A stretch of DNA of 64,000 nucleotides from Thermococcus sp. M39 (GCF_012027325.1 NZ_SNUG01000003.1:402037-466036), one strand, 5' to 3'. Shown: positions 37,384 to 46,244, counted from the first letter of the stretch. The notes: generated from the letters alone by a model not told the origin. Made by a program: numbers and translations.

Positions 37384-38570
37384 AGATTATCTTCCTTGCA
37401 TCTAACTTTCCGGACCCAGTGAACAAAACATGGGCACCTTGGAACAAGAGTGCAGTTGATAGTGTTTTGGACTTTGCAGAGCCAACTGTGATAGTACCCA
37501 GACCTTTTGCACCTCCCTTTTCCAAGTTTTCAAAGATACCTAAGTATGATGAAGGCTATGGTTATTCAGTTCACTATCCTAGATTTTTGTATTTACTCCC
37601 AAAATCCTTGTTTTATTGTCTAACAGGCAAATCTTACAGGTATTTTGTTGGAAGATACGCTCTGAAGGCCATAGAACAAGGAAAAATTCAAAAGCCAGAT
37701 GTCATTCATGCATTGCATCCTTATCTTGATGGTTATGGTGGTGTTCCAATTGCAAAGAAACTTAAGACTCCTCTTGTGATAACAGTCCACAGTCCTAACA
37801 ATCTGAAGATATGCTCTAAAAAAGTACTTTCAGCTCTCAAGAGTGCAGACAAGGTTGTTGTAATTGCTAAATTCCTTGCTAATGAACTCATTGAGATGGG
37901 AATCCCCGAGGAGAAAGTTGAGTACATAAGCTTAGGTGTCAATCCGGAAGAATTTAAACCTCTAAACAGGGAAGCTTCGAAAATTGTAGTGCCAAAGTAC
38001 AAACTATCGGCTAATGACAAAATAGTTCTCTATGTAGGACAGCTGATACCTAGGAAGAATCTTAAAACCCTCCTAAAGGCAATTTCCTTGGTTTTACGTG
38101 AACTCCCCGAAGACATTAAAAAGAATGTTAAGTTTGTCATTGTTGGAGATGGGCCAGAGAAGAACGCTTTACAGAAATTAACACACGAGTTAAAGATTAG
38201 TAGTTATGTAATTTTCACGGGTAGGGTCTCTTTTGAAGAACTAAAAGAGTGGTATGGTGTTGCTGATATCTTTGTGCTCCCAAGCTTATCTGAAGGAAAA
38301 CCTGTGGCAATATATGAAGCTATGAGTAGTGAATGTGCAGTTGTTGCGTCTAATGTTAATGGTATTCCAGAGCAAGTTTTTGATAGTGTTAATGGATTCC
38401 TTGTAAATCCAAATGATATGAAGGGATTAGCAAGAAAAATCATCTATCTCCTTGAAAATGAACAAGAACTGGAGAGTATGAAGAAAGAGAGCAGGAAACT
38501 GCTGTTTAAACTTGGCTACACTTGGGAGGAATATGGAAAAAGGATAAAGCAGGTTTATGATTCACTTTAA
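37380..38570 (+). CDS. Glycosyltransferase, GT4 family
   Basis: 396 residues. The GT-B donor domain has the signatures LYVGQLIPRKNLKTLLKA, FVIVGDGPEKNALQ and the EX7E motif SLSEGKPVAIYEAMSSECAV. The N-terminal domain includes HALHPYLDGYGGVPIAKKL and VITVHSPNN. Overlaps the previous gene by four bases; a sulfatase-superfamily gene follows after 52 bases with its own ribosome site. Confidence 0.9.
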   Translation: MKIIFLASNFPDPVNKTWAPWNKSAVDSVLDFAEPTVIVPRPFAPPFSKFSKIPKYDEGYGYSVHYPRFLYLLPKSLFYCLTGKSYRYFVGRYALKAIEQGKIQKPDVIHALHPYLDGYGGVPIAKKLKTPLVITVHSPNNLKICSKKVLSALKSADKVVVIAKFLANELIEMGIPEEKVEYISLGVNPEEFKPLNREASKIVVPKYKLSANDKIVLYVGQLIPRKNLKTLLKAISLVLRELPEDIKKNVKFVIVGDGPEKNALQKLTHELKISSYVIFTGRVSFEELKEWYGVADIFVLPSLSEGKPVAIYEAMSSECAVVASNVNGIPEQVFDSVNGFLVNPNDMKGLARKIIYLLENEQELESMKKESRKLLFKLGYTWEEYGKRIKQVYDSL

Positions 38571-38622
38571 ATTCGCAAGACATATAAGTTTATTACTTGA
38601 GAGTAGTTCAGAGGGTGAAAAT

Positions 38623-40011
38623 ATGGCTAATGGTGAAATAAAGAAAGTTTTGCTGATAACTATTGACTGCTTTCGTGGAGATCACCTTCATTACAATGGT
38701 TATGAGAGAAAAATAACTCCAACAATGGATAAGCTTGCCAAAGAAGGTTCTAACTTCTTCATGGCATTCTCAAATGGTCCACATACTCATTACTCTTTTC
38801 CTTCAATTTTAACATCAACGTATCCTCTGATGTTTGAAGGTCCAAAAATAGGGGCTGGACGAATTACTTTAGCCGAAGTCATGAAAATGCTTGGATTTAA
38901 AACTGTGGGATTGAACTCCAATCCATTTTTGTCTGAATATTTTGGTTATGGAAAGGGTTTTGATGTTTTTAATGACTTTTTAAGTGGAGAAGAGGCCAAG
39001 AAAAAGAGTTCTATTGCTGTAAACTTGAGAAAGAAAATCCCGAAGGGCAGTATAATTTACAGATTCCTTCAGTTTGTTGATAAATACATGGCTATAAAGA
39101 ATCAAAAGACTCCTTACATAACAGCAGATGAACTTAGGAGTAGAGTTATTGATTATTTGGAGAGATACAAAGATGAAAAACTCTTTTTGTGGGCTCATTT
39201 CATGGATGCTCATTATCCTTATTTACCGAGTAGAGAGACGATGGAAGAGCTTGGCTTCAAAGATGTTAATGATTTCAAGAAGGCAAGACTTTTCACAAAG
39301 ATGCTGAACAGTCCCGAAAAAGTCACTCCAGAAGAGGCTCAGATTTTAATTAACTTGTACGATGCGCAGATTTACACAATAGACCAAGAAATTAAGAAAA
39401 TCTTTGAATATCTCGATGAAAACGGAATGCTCGATGAAACACTAATTGTAATCACAGCAGATCATGGTGAAGAATTTGGAGAGCATGGAGACTTTACACA
39501 TAGAGTTGATAGAGACAAACCAACATTATATAATGTTCATATTCATGTACCTCTGATTTTCTACTCTGGCAACTGGGAGTATGATGACGTGGACAAAAAT
39601 GTATCCTTAATTGACTTAGCACCAACCATTGTTGATCTCGTGGCTTCTCAAAAAGTTAAGAAGTTTATGGGCAGAAGTTTGGTCCCTTTGATGAGCAAAG
39701 AGGAAAGTGAGCACAGAGCATTCTACTCGGAGCATGAATATCAGGAGAGCGAGATTGTTGGGAATGTGATGAAAGAGAGGAAGAAAGCAATTGCATATAT
39801 TGAATATCCCTACAAGCTAATCTACTATGAGGGAGATAACAGCTATCAGCTCTACAATTTTGAGGAAGACCCAGAAGAGAGAAAGAATTTGATTAATGAA
39901 CCAGATTATCAAAAAGTTGCTTTATATATGAAGGAGAAAATTAAAGAGCATTTGAGGAAAATTGAGATGTCTAAAGTAAGAATTCGGTTAGGAAGGCTTA
40001 GAAAGGTTTAG
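38623..40011 (+). CDS. Sulfatase/alkaline phosphatase superfamily enzyme
   Basis: 463-codon gene (about 462 aa). The metal-binding start is LLITIDCFRGDHLHYNGY, and the C-terminal site is VITADHGEEFGEHGDF followed by HVPLIFYSG, as in sulfatases. The nucleophile region is HTHYSFPSILTSTYP. It has Ser-x-Pro-Ser but lacks the Arg of the formylglycine motif C/S-x-P-x-R. A phosphodiester or phosphoethanolamine-type transfer is therefore possible instead of sulfate ester hydrolysis. The start is ATG 38623 after GAGGGTGA, not the earlier frame start. It is cytoplasmic by sequence (no signal peptide), which is odd for polysaccharide desulfation. Confidence 0.8.
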   Translation: MANGEIKKVLLITIDCFRGDHLHYNGYERKITPTMDKLAKEGSNFFMAFSNGPHTHYSFPSILTSTYPLMFEGPKIGAGRITLAEVMKMLGFKTVGLNSNPFLSEYFGYGKGFDVFNDFLSGEEAKKKSSIAVNLRKKIPKGSIIYRFLQFVDKYMAIKNQKTPYITADELRSRVIDYLERYKDEKLFLWAHFMDAHYPYLPSRETMEELGFKDVNDFKKARLFTKMLNSPEKVTPEEAQILINLYDAQIYTIDQEIKKIFEYLDENGMLDETLIVITADHGEEFGEHGDFTHRVDRDKPTLYNVHIHVPLIFYSGNWEYDDVDKNVSLIDLAPTIVDLVASQKVKKFMGRSLVPLMSKEESEHRAFYSEHEYQESEIVGNVMKERKKAIAYIEYPYKLIYYEGDNSYQLYNFEEDPEERKNLINEPDYQKVALYMKEKIKEHLRKIEMSKVRIRLGRLRKV

Positions 40012-40023
40012 GTGATATGACAT

Positions 40024-41217
40024 ATGAAAATCCTAATAATTTTTCCTCGAAATATTTATAATCCGAAGTCGGGAAAAGAGAGACGAGTTAACAACCTTGT
40101 AAGAGCTTTATCTGCATTTGGGGATATTGTGACACTTGAATCGGATGAATATAAAGATGAACCAAGTCTCCTATCAAAACGGAGGTACTTCTTTAGATAT
40201 AAATTTCTTAGGGCGTTTTTAATAGATTTTAACCCGAGTTACATTTTTTCGCTTTTTAGAACCCTAAAAAGAGAACAACCTACAGTAGTACAGCTCTCTT
40301 ACCCATGGGGAATACCAATTGCTGCTCTTTTACGCAAGATTCTAAAGTTGAAATTTCTTTTAGTTTATGATGCTCATGATGTTGAAGCTCAAAGGTGTTA
40401 TGAAGTAGTTTTAAAAGACCCAAGTCATGGAATATTAAAGCCACTAGTGTTTTTGAGATGCTTATACGAAAGCATAATTGAACACATTGCTGTTAGGGTT
40501 TCTGATATTATAATAGCAGTAAGCAGGGAAGATAAAAGAAGATTTTGTGAGAGATATTATATCAACAGCAATATAATTGTCGTGGTTCCTATTGGTTCAT
40601 TCATGATTAGCTCCATCAATCACAAGAAAATTGAGAGCAAACTGAAATTGGGGCTAGATAAAGAGACTATTGTTCTGCTTTTCCATGGAGTATTTACATA
40701 TTACCCAAATAGGGAAGCTGTGGAGCTTATAAAGAAGTACATTAATCCAAAAATTCGTAAAAAATACAAAAATGTAATGTTTGTGATTGCAGGCAAAGGC
40801 ACTCCAAAAGGAAGGGAGAAAGAATTGGTATTTTTGGGGTTTATTGAAGATTTAACGACTTTTTTAGCATCTGGAGATATTGCTGTTGTTCCAATATTGA
40901 AAGGTGGAGGGAGCAGGGTGAAGATTTTTGATTATATGTCTGTTGGTTTACCTATTGTTTCGACCAAAAAAGGTGCTGAGGGAATTGAGCTTATAAATGG
41001 GAAGCATGCATTGATTTTTGATGATGTGAATGAAGAGTTTATTAAAGCAATTGACCATTTGATTGAAAATCCAAAACTCAGAAGAAAACTAGGGTATAAT
41101 GCACAGAAGTTAGTCAAAAGTAAATACATCAACACCATGACTACATATATATACATTAACAAATACGTTAACAAATTAAAAACAATAATAACTAAGAAGT
41201 TTCAAATTGAGAAGTAG
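40024..41217 (+). CDS. Glycosyltransferase, GT4-like
   Basis: 397 residues, GT-B fold: KSGKERRVNNLVRALSAFGD at the acceptor side, VYDAHDVEAQR, then FHGVFTYYPNREAVEL, FVIAGKGTPKG and KGGGSRVKIFDYMSVGLPIV at the donor side. A hydrophobic segment near 105-120 may contact membrane. Codons are noticeably more AT-rich than in the housekeeping genes, which suggests transfer. It ends 13 bases from the convergent GT2 gene. Confidence 0.87.
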   Translation: MKILIIFPRNIYNPKSGKERRVNNLVRALSAFGDIVTLESDEYKDEPSLLSKRRYFFRYKFLRAFLIDFNPSYIFSLFRTLKREQPTVVQLSYPWGIPIAALLRKILKLKFLLVYDAHDVEAQRCYEVVLKDPSHGILKPLVFLRCLYESIIEHIAVRVSDIIIAVSREDKRRFCERYYINSNIIVVVPIGSFMISSINHKKIESKLKLGLDKETIVLLFHGVFTYYPNREAVELIKKYINPKIRKKYKNVMFVIAGKGTPKGREKELVFLGFIEDLTTFLASGDIAVVPILKGGGSRVKIFDYMSVGLPIVSTKKGAEGIELINGKHALIFDDVNEEFIKAIDHLIENPKLRRKLGYNAQKLVKSKYINTMTTYIYINKYVNKLKTIITKKFQIEK

Positions 41218-41230
41218 ACACACATAATTT

Positions 41231-42268
41231 TCAAGGATGTTTTAAAATACCATCTAAGATACCACGAAAATAATTAATAAATGCTGGAGGATATTTTTTA
41301 TAGATAAGATAAATTGCAGTTTTAAACCATATTTCAAAGAACATAGTATATAACAAATTAATTTTAAAGTTCCGTAAAGTATGTTTCCTCAAAAACCAAA
41401 GTCGATTCCTTGTCATGTAATAAATATAAAATGGGCTAAACTTTCCTCCACTTGATGCTGCTATCTTATGCCAAATCTTTGCAGTGGGAACATAAATTAA
41501 TTTGTAATTATTTCTCTTAGCTCTGAAGCATAAGTCAGTTTCTTCCCAATAACAAAAGAACTTTTCGTCAAAAAAGCCAATTTTACTGAAAACCTCTTTT
41601 TTGATTAGCATACAGGAACCTTCAATCTTATCACCCTCCGTTATCTTATTCCATTGTCCTTTATCTATTTCACCTGCTCCATATCGTTTTTCTTTTCCTT
41701 TCCATAAAATTAACTTCGATATAGTAAATGCTATCCTACTATCCATGTCATAATAATAAATTTTTGGCCCTACAACTCCAATTTTTTCATCACTCTCAGC
41801 AACTTTAACCATTTCTATCAAAAAATTCCTATCTACAACAGTATCATTATTCAAAAGCAGGATATACTCTGGATTTAAGACACTCAAAGCGAACTTAATT
41901 CCAATATTGTTTCCGCCAGCAAAACCATAATTGCCTTTGTTCCTAATTAGAATTAACCTTCTATTAACATCGTATTTTTCGTAAAGTGATCGATTAAACT
42001 TTCCTTGCCTTGCATCATCTTCACTTATTTCAAAAACTTTAATCGGCTTGTTATACGGAGAATACTCAAAGAACTTCGAATTAACTTCAATTTTTCCAGC
42101 ACAATATTCTTTGATTTTTTGAACAGAGTCGTCTTGGGAACCATTATCTACAACAATTACATCATAGTTGGGATAATTAATTCGATATAGGGACTCTAAA
42201 CATTCTATGGTATCTTTCCATCCATTCCAATTAAGAATAATTATGGAAACTCTAGGCATCTTTTTCAT
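41231..42268 (-). CDS. Glycosyltransferase family 2 (rhamnosyltransferase-like)
   Basis: 345 residues, GT-A fold: VSIIILNWNGWKDTIECLESL, VIVVDNGSQDDSV, the DxD-type LLLNNDTVVD, and the acceptor region IEGSCMLIKKEVFSKIGFFDEKFFCYWEETDLCFRAK. This layout fits WbbL/rhamnosyltransferase-like enzymes, though the sugar cannot be read. A short hydrophobic helix pair lies near the C-terminus. ATG follows GGGGGAT. AT-rich like its neighbour, and on the opposite strand to the other glycosyltransferases. Confidence 0.88.
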   Translation of the reverse strand: MKKMPRVSIIILNWNGWKDTIECLESLYRINYPNYDVIVVDNGSQDDSVQKIKEYCAGKIEVNSKFFEYSPYNKPIKVFEISEDDARQGKFNRSLYEKYDVNRRLILIRNKGNYGFAGGNNIGIKFALSVLNPEYILLLNNDTVVDRNFLIEMVKVAESDEKIGVVGPKIYYYDMDSRIAFTISKLILWKGKEKRYGAGEIDKGQWNKITEGDKIEGSCMLIKKEVFSKIGFFDEKFFCYWEETDLCFRAKRNNYKLIYVPTAKIWHKIAASSGGKFSPFYIYYMTRNRLWFLRKHTLRNFKINLLYTMFFEIWFKTAIYLIYKKYPPAFINYFRGILDGILKHP

Positions 42269-42530
42269 ACTTATCCCCCTTATTATTTAGTGTGTATATC
42301 TCTTAGCTCAACATTACATTTTTCTTGGAGATTTTCTTTTTAAAATAGTTTTATTTTAATTTTATTGTAGAGAGATAGTAAAAGTGTGCCAGGAATAATT
42401 GTTGTCACTGCTAATCATGTAGAAACTTTTGGGGCTAAAAGGAAAACACCATTCAAAAGATCTGGATAGGGAGACAAAAACAGATACTTAAAAATTTGAA
42501 AAGAAGGAAACTGGGGAAATTAAAAAGTAA
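42269..42530. other. AT-rich gap after the polysaccharide cluster
   Basis: No supported gene. A short open stretch on the plus strand near 42385-42470 encodes VPGIIVVTANHVETFGAK and ends in TAG; it has no start or ribosome site and may be a gene remnant. The rest is AT-rich with the GT2 promoter region at its left edge. Confidence 0.4.
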
Positions 42531-42758
42531 TCAAAAATCTGAAATTTGGAATCCTAAAGTTGCTAGGGTAATGTCAATGCTTATGATAGTTAATGCAAGA
42601 GAGTACACTCCATACTGGGAAGTTTTGAAATACCTGGCTATGACAGCTCTGCTGAAAAATCCAAGGAGCATTGAGATGACAGTTCCGGCAAAAACTATTC
42701 CGGTTCCCCTTGCAATTTTTTGCAATGCTTGGCTTACTTCATCACTCACATCAATCAC
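42531..42758 (-). pseudogene. N-terminal fragment of a polysaccharide flippase (Wzx/MATE-like)
   Basis: 75 codons encode a typical flippase start: ALQKIARGTGIVFAGTVISM, FFSRAVIARYFKTSQYGVYSLALTI, then LATLGFQ, after which the frame stops. Intact flippases have over 400 residues and 12-14 helices. A GGTGATT ribosome site precedes it, so the 5' end is original and the remainder was deleted. No intact flippase is seen in the cluster. Confidence 0.7.
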
Positions 42759-42783
42759 CAGTTATGTAATTCTCTTTGGCATA

Positions 42784-42793
42784 GGTTTAAGAA
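42784..42793 (+). promoter_or_regulatory. TATA box of C/D sRNA 1
   Basis: GGTTTAAGA centres about 28 bases before the expected 5' end near 42817. Confidence 0.4.
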
Positions 42794-42817
42794 GTCTTTG
42801 CTGTGAATCTTCATTGT

Positions 42818-42875
42818 GCGATGATGATTGATGGGCGAACCGAGTTGTGATGAAGGTAAGGTGATCGCTGAGCAC
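42818..42875 (+). ncRNA. C/D box sRNA 1 of a tandem pair
   Basis: C box ATGATGA 42821-42827, 12-nt guide 42828-42839, D' CCGA 42840-42843, spacer GTT, C' GTGATGA 42847-42853, 14-nt guide 42854-42867, D CTGA 42868-42871. The D' guide can pair over all 12 bases (one G-U) with UUCGCCCAUUAA of the 23S A-loop, as I recall the archaeal sequence; the base opposite position five is a C. The second guide shares eight bases with the 16S 3' end, too few to assign. A TATA box sits 28 bases upstream. Confidence 0.85.
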
Positions 42876-42887
42876 AAATATTATAAG
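42876..42887 (+). promoter_or_regulatory. TATA box of C/D sRNA 2
   Basis: AAATATTATAAG centres about 29 bases before the expected sRNA 5' end near 42911. Confidence 0.45.
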
Positions 42888-42910
42888 TTCAACTCTAAAA
42901 GCACATTTGA

Positions 42911-42967
42911 AAGATGATGATTTCAGCCTTATCTGAGTTGTGATGAGGGAGTGACGGACTGATTTGA
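42911..42967 (+). ncRNA. C/D box sRNA 2 of a tandem pair
   Basis: C box ATGATGA 42914-42920, 12-nt guide 42921-42932, D' CTGA 42933-42936, spacer GTT, C' GTGATGA 42940-42946, 12-nt guide 42947-42958, D CTGA 42959-42962: the textbook archaeal layout. The D' guide pairs for ten bases with AAGGCUGAAA and the D guide for ten bases with CCGUCACUCC, both conserved in archaeal 16S rRNA. The second points to U1406 (E. coli numbering) in the decoding region. Targets are from memory of rRNA sequence. Confidence 0.9.
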
Positions 42968-43001
42968 TTAACTTTTTAAACCTCTACTTCCTCTTTCTAT
43001 T

Positions 43002-43863
43002 ATGCAGAAAGTTTACAAGCCTATGGTTATAAGCATTTTAGGTAATTTGCTTCTTGCAGTTGTAAAGGTTGTCATTGGAGTTGCCTATTCAAGCTTAGCT
43101 CTAATTTCAGATGGTATTCATTCTCTTTCTGATACCATTACGAGCGTTATCGGATTTGTAGGGATTAGGATAGCATCAAAGCCTCCCGACAGGAGCCATC
43201 CTTTTGGACACTCTCGTTTTGAGCCGCTCTTTGCATTCTTTATTGGCTTAGCTCTGTTTTTAGTTGCCTACGAGATCGCAAGGGATTCTCTGGCTAGAAT
43301 TCTTTCAAAACAGATTATAGAAGTCAACGCCTTAATGCTGGGAGTTACAATACTTTCAATCTTGTCTAAAGAAGCTATGACTCAGTACACTTTAAGAGTC
43401 GGAAAGGCACTTAATAATCAGATTCTGATTGCAGATGCATACCATCACCGGAGTGATGTTTTGAGTAGTTTAGCTGTTTTGGCTGGTCTCTTGCTCCAGA
43501 AGTTTAGTTTTACTTATGGAGATGCTCTCGCTGGGTTTATAGTGGCGCTGTTTATAGGAAAGGTTGCTATTGAAATTATTCTTCAAAATGTAAACTACCT
43601 TACTGGAACTGCCCCGCCATTTGAAGTTTGTGAAAAGATTAAGGAAACAGCTTTGAGTGTCGAGAATGTTATGGGTGTTCATGATTTAAGAGCCCACTAC
43701 GTAGGCCCTAAGCTTCACGTTGAGCTTCATATTGAGGTTCCACCAAATTTGACGCTTAAAGAGGCCCACGATATTAGTGAAGAAGTGAAGAAGCGCATAG
43801 AAAAAACTTGAAGAGGTTGAGAGGGCTTTTGTGCATGTGGATATTAAGGGGGTTACCAAATAA
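43002..43863 (+). CDS. Cation diffusion facilitator (CDF) transporter, with an apparent frameshift near the end
   Basis: A CDF metal/proton antiporter at the membrane. Motifs include SLALISDGIHSLSDTIT (first zinc-site Asp residues), HPFGHSRFEPL, and ADAYHHRSDVLSS (second site, HxxxD), then a cytoplasmic domain VMGVHDLRAHYVGPKLHVELHIEV. The open frame stops at 43811, but skipping one base in the A6 run at 43801-43806 continues it as LEEVERAFVHVDIKGVTK to TAA 43861-43863 (286 aa), the expected CDF ending. This could be a sequencing error, a mutation or slippage. A TATA about 26 bases upstream and no ribosome site suggest a leaderless mRNA. Confidence 0.85.
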
Positions 43864-45024
43864 TCAGAGGGCTTTTAAGATTTCTCTTAAATCTTTTAAA
43901 AACCTCTCTAAGTGCTCTTTTTTAACATGGGGCATCATGACAATCCTGATGAAACCTCTGTGGGCACTGATTCCCCAACCTCTCTTTTTAAGTTCCTCTT
44001 CGACTTTTTCTAGCTCTTTAGTTCCGAAGGACACGATGTTAAGCATCGGCTCCCTTATTAAATACGCTCCGTCCAACGTCTTTATCTGCTTAGCAAACCA
44101 TCTCGAAAGCTCCATTGCTTCTTTTACAATCCTCTTGTATCCTTCAAAGCCCAAGTGTTTTAGGAGAGCCCATACTGCCAGAGCATTTGCTCCCGGTCTT
44201 GTTCCGGTTATTGTCGCTTGGAATATCTGTCCTCCCGCTAAGTATGGAGCGGGAACGCTTATTGCATCGATGAACTTCTTTTTTCTGAAGATTATTCCTC
44301 CAGCGGGAATTGGCGCCATGCCCATTTTGTGAGGGTCAATTGTTACGCTCTGCACTCCTTTGAGCTTAAAGTCAAAATCCGGCAGATCATAACCTAAAGC
44401 TTTGGCAAATGGTATTACAAAGCCTCCAAATGCGGCGTCAACGTGAAGAGGAAGTCCGTAATCTTGAGCTAAATCTGAAAGAGCTGGAATGTCATCTACA
44501 ACTCCCAGACCAGTTGTCCCTGCTATGCCTACAATTCCTATTGTGTTATCTGTAATTTTACTCTCAACGTCCCTAACATTGACGGAGTAATCCTCATTCA
44601 GCTCAGCCCAAACTAATTTGACCTTCAACATTTCACTCGCTTTAAGAAATGAGAAGTGTGCGCTCTCTGGCAGAATCAGCTCTGGATTTTCAACATCAGC
44701 TATATTACGAAATGCTCTCACTGCTAAGATGTTTGCCTCTGTCCCTCCAGAGACTATGTTTCCGTAAGCTTTGTTTAGGTGCAGCAAATCCCCGAGCATC
44801 TGCACAGTTTCTTCCTCAATTTTTCTGCTTCCAACGTGTAGTCCGGGATCTCCAAGATTTCTATCAATATAGAGGGATATTATCTTTTGAGCAAGGGGAT
44901 GTGGATAGGTGCACATTGATCCAAGAATTTTACCCGAATCAAAAGTTAAATCCTCACTTAACCGCTTTTCAAGTTCGCTGAGCACTTCCTCTTCACTCAT
45001 TCCTTTTTCTGGAAAAGCTGTCAT
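43864..45024 (-). CDS. mfnA: L-aspartate/L-tyrosine decarboxylase (MfnA family)
   Basis: A PLP-dependent group II decarboxylase of 386 aa. The PLP lysine is in VTIDPHKMGMAPIPAGG, the cofactor Asp/Ala in LHVDAAFGGF, and other signatures are FVSGGTEAN-like NIVSGGTEANILA and GTTGLGVVDD. In Thermococcales, which lack methanofuran, this enzyme acts as aspartate decarboxylase and supplies beta-alanine for CoA (known for the T. kodakarensis homologue). ATG 45024 follows AGGTGAGAG, so the upstream codons to 45051 are excluded. Its stop abuts the end of the frameshifted CDF gene. Confidence 0.88.
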   Translation of the reverse strand: MTAFPEKGMSEEEVLSELEKRLSEDLTFDSGKILGSMCTYPHPLAQKIISLYIDRNLGDPGLHVGSRKIEEETVQMLGDLLHLNKAYGNIVSGGTEANILAVRAFRNIADVENPELILPESAHFSFLKASEMLKVKLVWAELNEDYSVNVRDVESKITDNTIGIVGIAGTTGLGVVDDIPALSDLAQDYGLPLHVDAAFGGFVIPFAKALGYDLPDFDFKLKGVQSVTIDPHKMGMAPIPAGGIIFRKKKFIDAISVPAPYLAGGQIFQATITGTRPGANALAVWALLKHLGFEGYKRIVKEAMELSRWFAKQIKTLDGAYLIREPMLNIVSFGTKELEKVEEELKKRGWGISAHRGFIRIVMMPHVKKEHLERFLKDLREILKAL

Positions 45025-45058
45025 TACTCTCACCTGCAGATAGTTGTTCATTATGCGT

Positions 45059-46243
45059 TTAAGCTTTATCCTCTCTAGTTTTTTCTAAATACAGCTTGAA
45101 GAACTGGGGTGTGGTTATTGCTGTGAGCATTGAAACAATGACTATGCTTGCGAACAGGCTTTGATCAATTAGTCCTTTTTCCAGTCCGAATTTTAGGATT
45201 GCAAATTCCAAGCTTCCTCTTCCTCCCATTCCGATTCCAACTAGGAATGCTTTTTTCCAATCAAATCCAAAGATTTTCATACCTAAAGAGCAGCCTATGA
45301 GCTTTCCAAGAACTGCTGCCATGTAGAGAAGTGCAATCATGATTAAGCTTATTTCGCTCATTGTTGGATTAAACATCAATCCAACAAAGATAAAGAAGAG
45401 CGGAATGAAGAATTCTGTCAGCACAACTTGTAGGTCTTCAATCAGCTCATTAAGCTTTATTCTGCTTATAACTAGGGGGTCTTTTCTTTCTCTTAGGCGG
45501 CTTATTGTTAATCCAGCTAAATACGCCCCAATTATCTGATGAAGACCCACTTCTTCAGCTATGATTGCGAGGAGGAAAGTTAAGACAAGTGTGAAGGTGA
45601 AGAAAACATTTAGGTTGCGCAGTATTCCGTAAAATCTCTTGGAGCGCTTAAATATAAACTCGGAAATTAACAATACAACAACTATAAACGCAGCTATCTT
45701 GATTGTCAAAATTGCAAGAGGTATGGGACTAAGCTCCCCTCTTGCAAGCGCTGTAATGATACCGATCAGATAAACAGCTATGATGTCATCAGCAAACGCG
45801 GCTCCCATGAGAATTGAGGATATCTCCCTCTTGACTCTTTCTCTAACAATTACGCCGCTTGTAACTTCAATTGCAGTATTCCCCAAGGTCACACCTACGA
45901 ATACAGCAGCTGCTAAACCCTTTCCAAAAGCCATCACTGTTAGAAAGCCAAAGATAAACGAGAAAGCTACACCTAAAATTGCAACGACTGTGGCTTTTAA
46001 TTTATTTGTAGCTATAGCAGAAAAGCTGCTTGTCAAACCCATGTATAACATCATCATCAAAAGTCCAAACTCTGAAAGAACCTTGAGAGGCTCAGACGGA
46101 GAAATTATGTTGAGAACAAAGGGACCTAGAATTATTCCCGTTAAAATGTGTGCTATTATTGGATGGATTTCCTTCTTTTCAAAGAGCCACTCTAAGGTTT
46201 TTGCTGTTACTAAAAGAATGGATAGATCAAGAATGTACTCCAA
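45059..46243 (-). CDS. CPA2 family Na+(K+)/H+ antiporter
   Basis: 394 residues with about 12-13 hydrophobic helices. Family features: HPIIAHILTGIILGPF, LLMMLYMGLTSSF, the unwound region with AAFADDIIAVYLIG (paired Asp), EEVGLHQIIGAYLAGL and GIGMGGRGSLEFAIL. TTG 46243 lies five bases after GGAGGG and is the likely start. The small TIGR00304 gene lies directly upstream, two bases from this start. Two further CPA2 genes lie at 56983-59254. Confidence 0.88.
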   Translation of the reverse strand: MEYILDLSILLVTAKTLEWLFEKKEIHPIIAHILTGIILGPFVLNIISPSEPLKVLSEFGLLMMMLYMGLTSSFSAIATNKLKATVVAILGVAFSFIFGFLTVMAFGKGLAAAVFVGVTLGNTAIEVTSGVIVRERVKREISSILMGAAFADDIIAVYLIGIITALARGELSPIPLAILTIKIAAFIVVVLLISEFIFKRSKRFYGILRNLNVFFTFTLVLTFLLAIIAEEVGLHQIIGAYLAGLTISRLRERKDPLVISRIKLNELIEDLQVVLTEFFIPLFFIFVGLMFNPTMSEISLIMIALLYMAAVLGKLIGCSLGMKIFGFDWKKAFLVGIGMGGRGSLEFAILKFGLEKGLIDQSLFASIVIVSMLTAITTPQFFKLYLEKTREDKA

Positions 46244-46244
46244 C

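Noticed and set aside
42496..42831. 111-residue plus-strand open frame
   Set aside because: It is the antisense of the flippase fragment and has no ribosome site or recognisable domain.
42854..42867. Second guide of sRNA 1 as a guide to the 16S 3' end
   Set aside because: Only eight contiguous pairs to the recalled 3' sequence; not enough to assign a target.
43808..44332. 174-residue plus-strand open frame after the CDF gene
   Set aside because: Antisense to mfnA; its first codons only look coding because they overlap the restored CDF tail.
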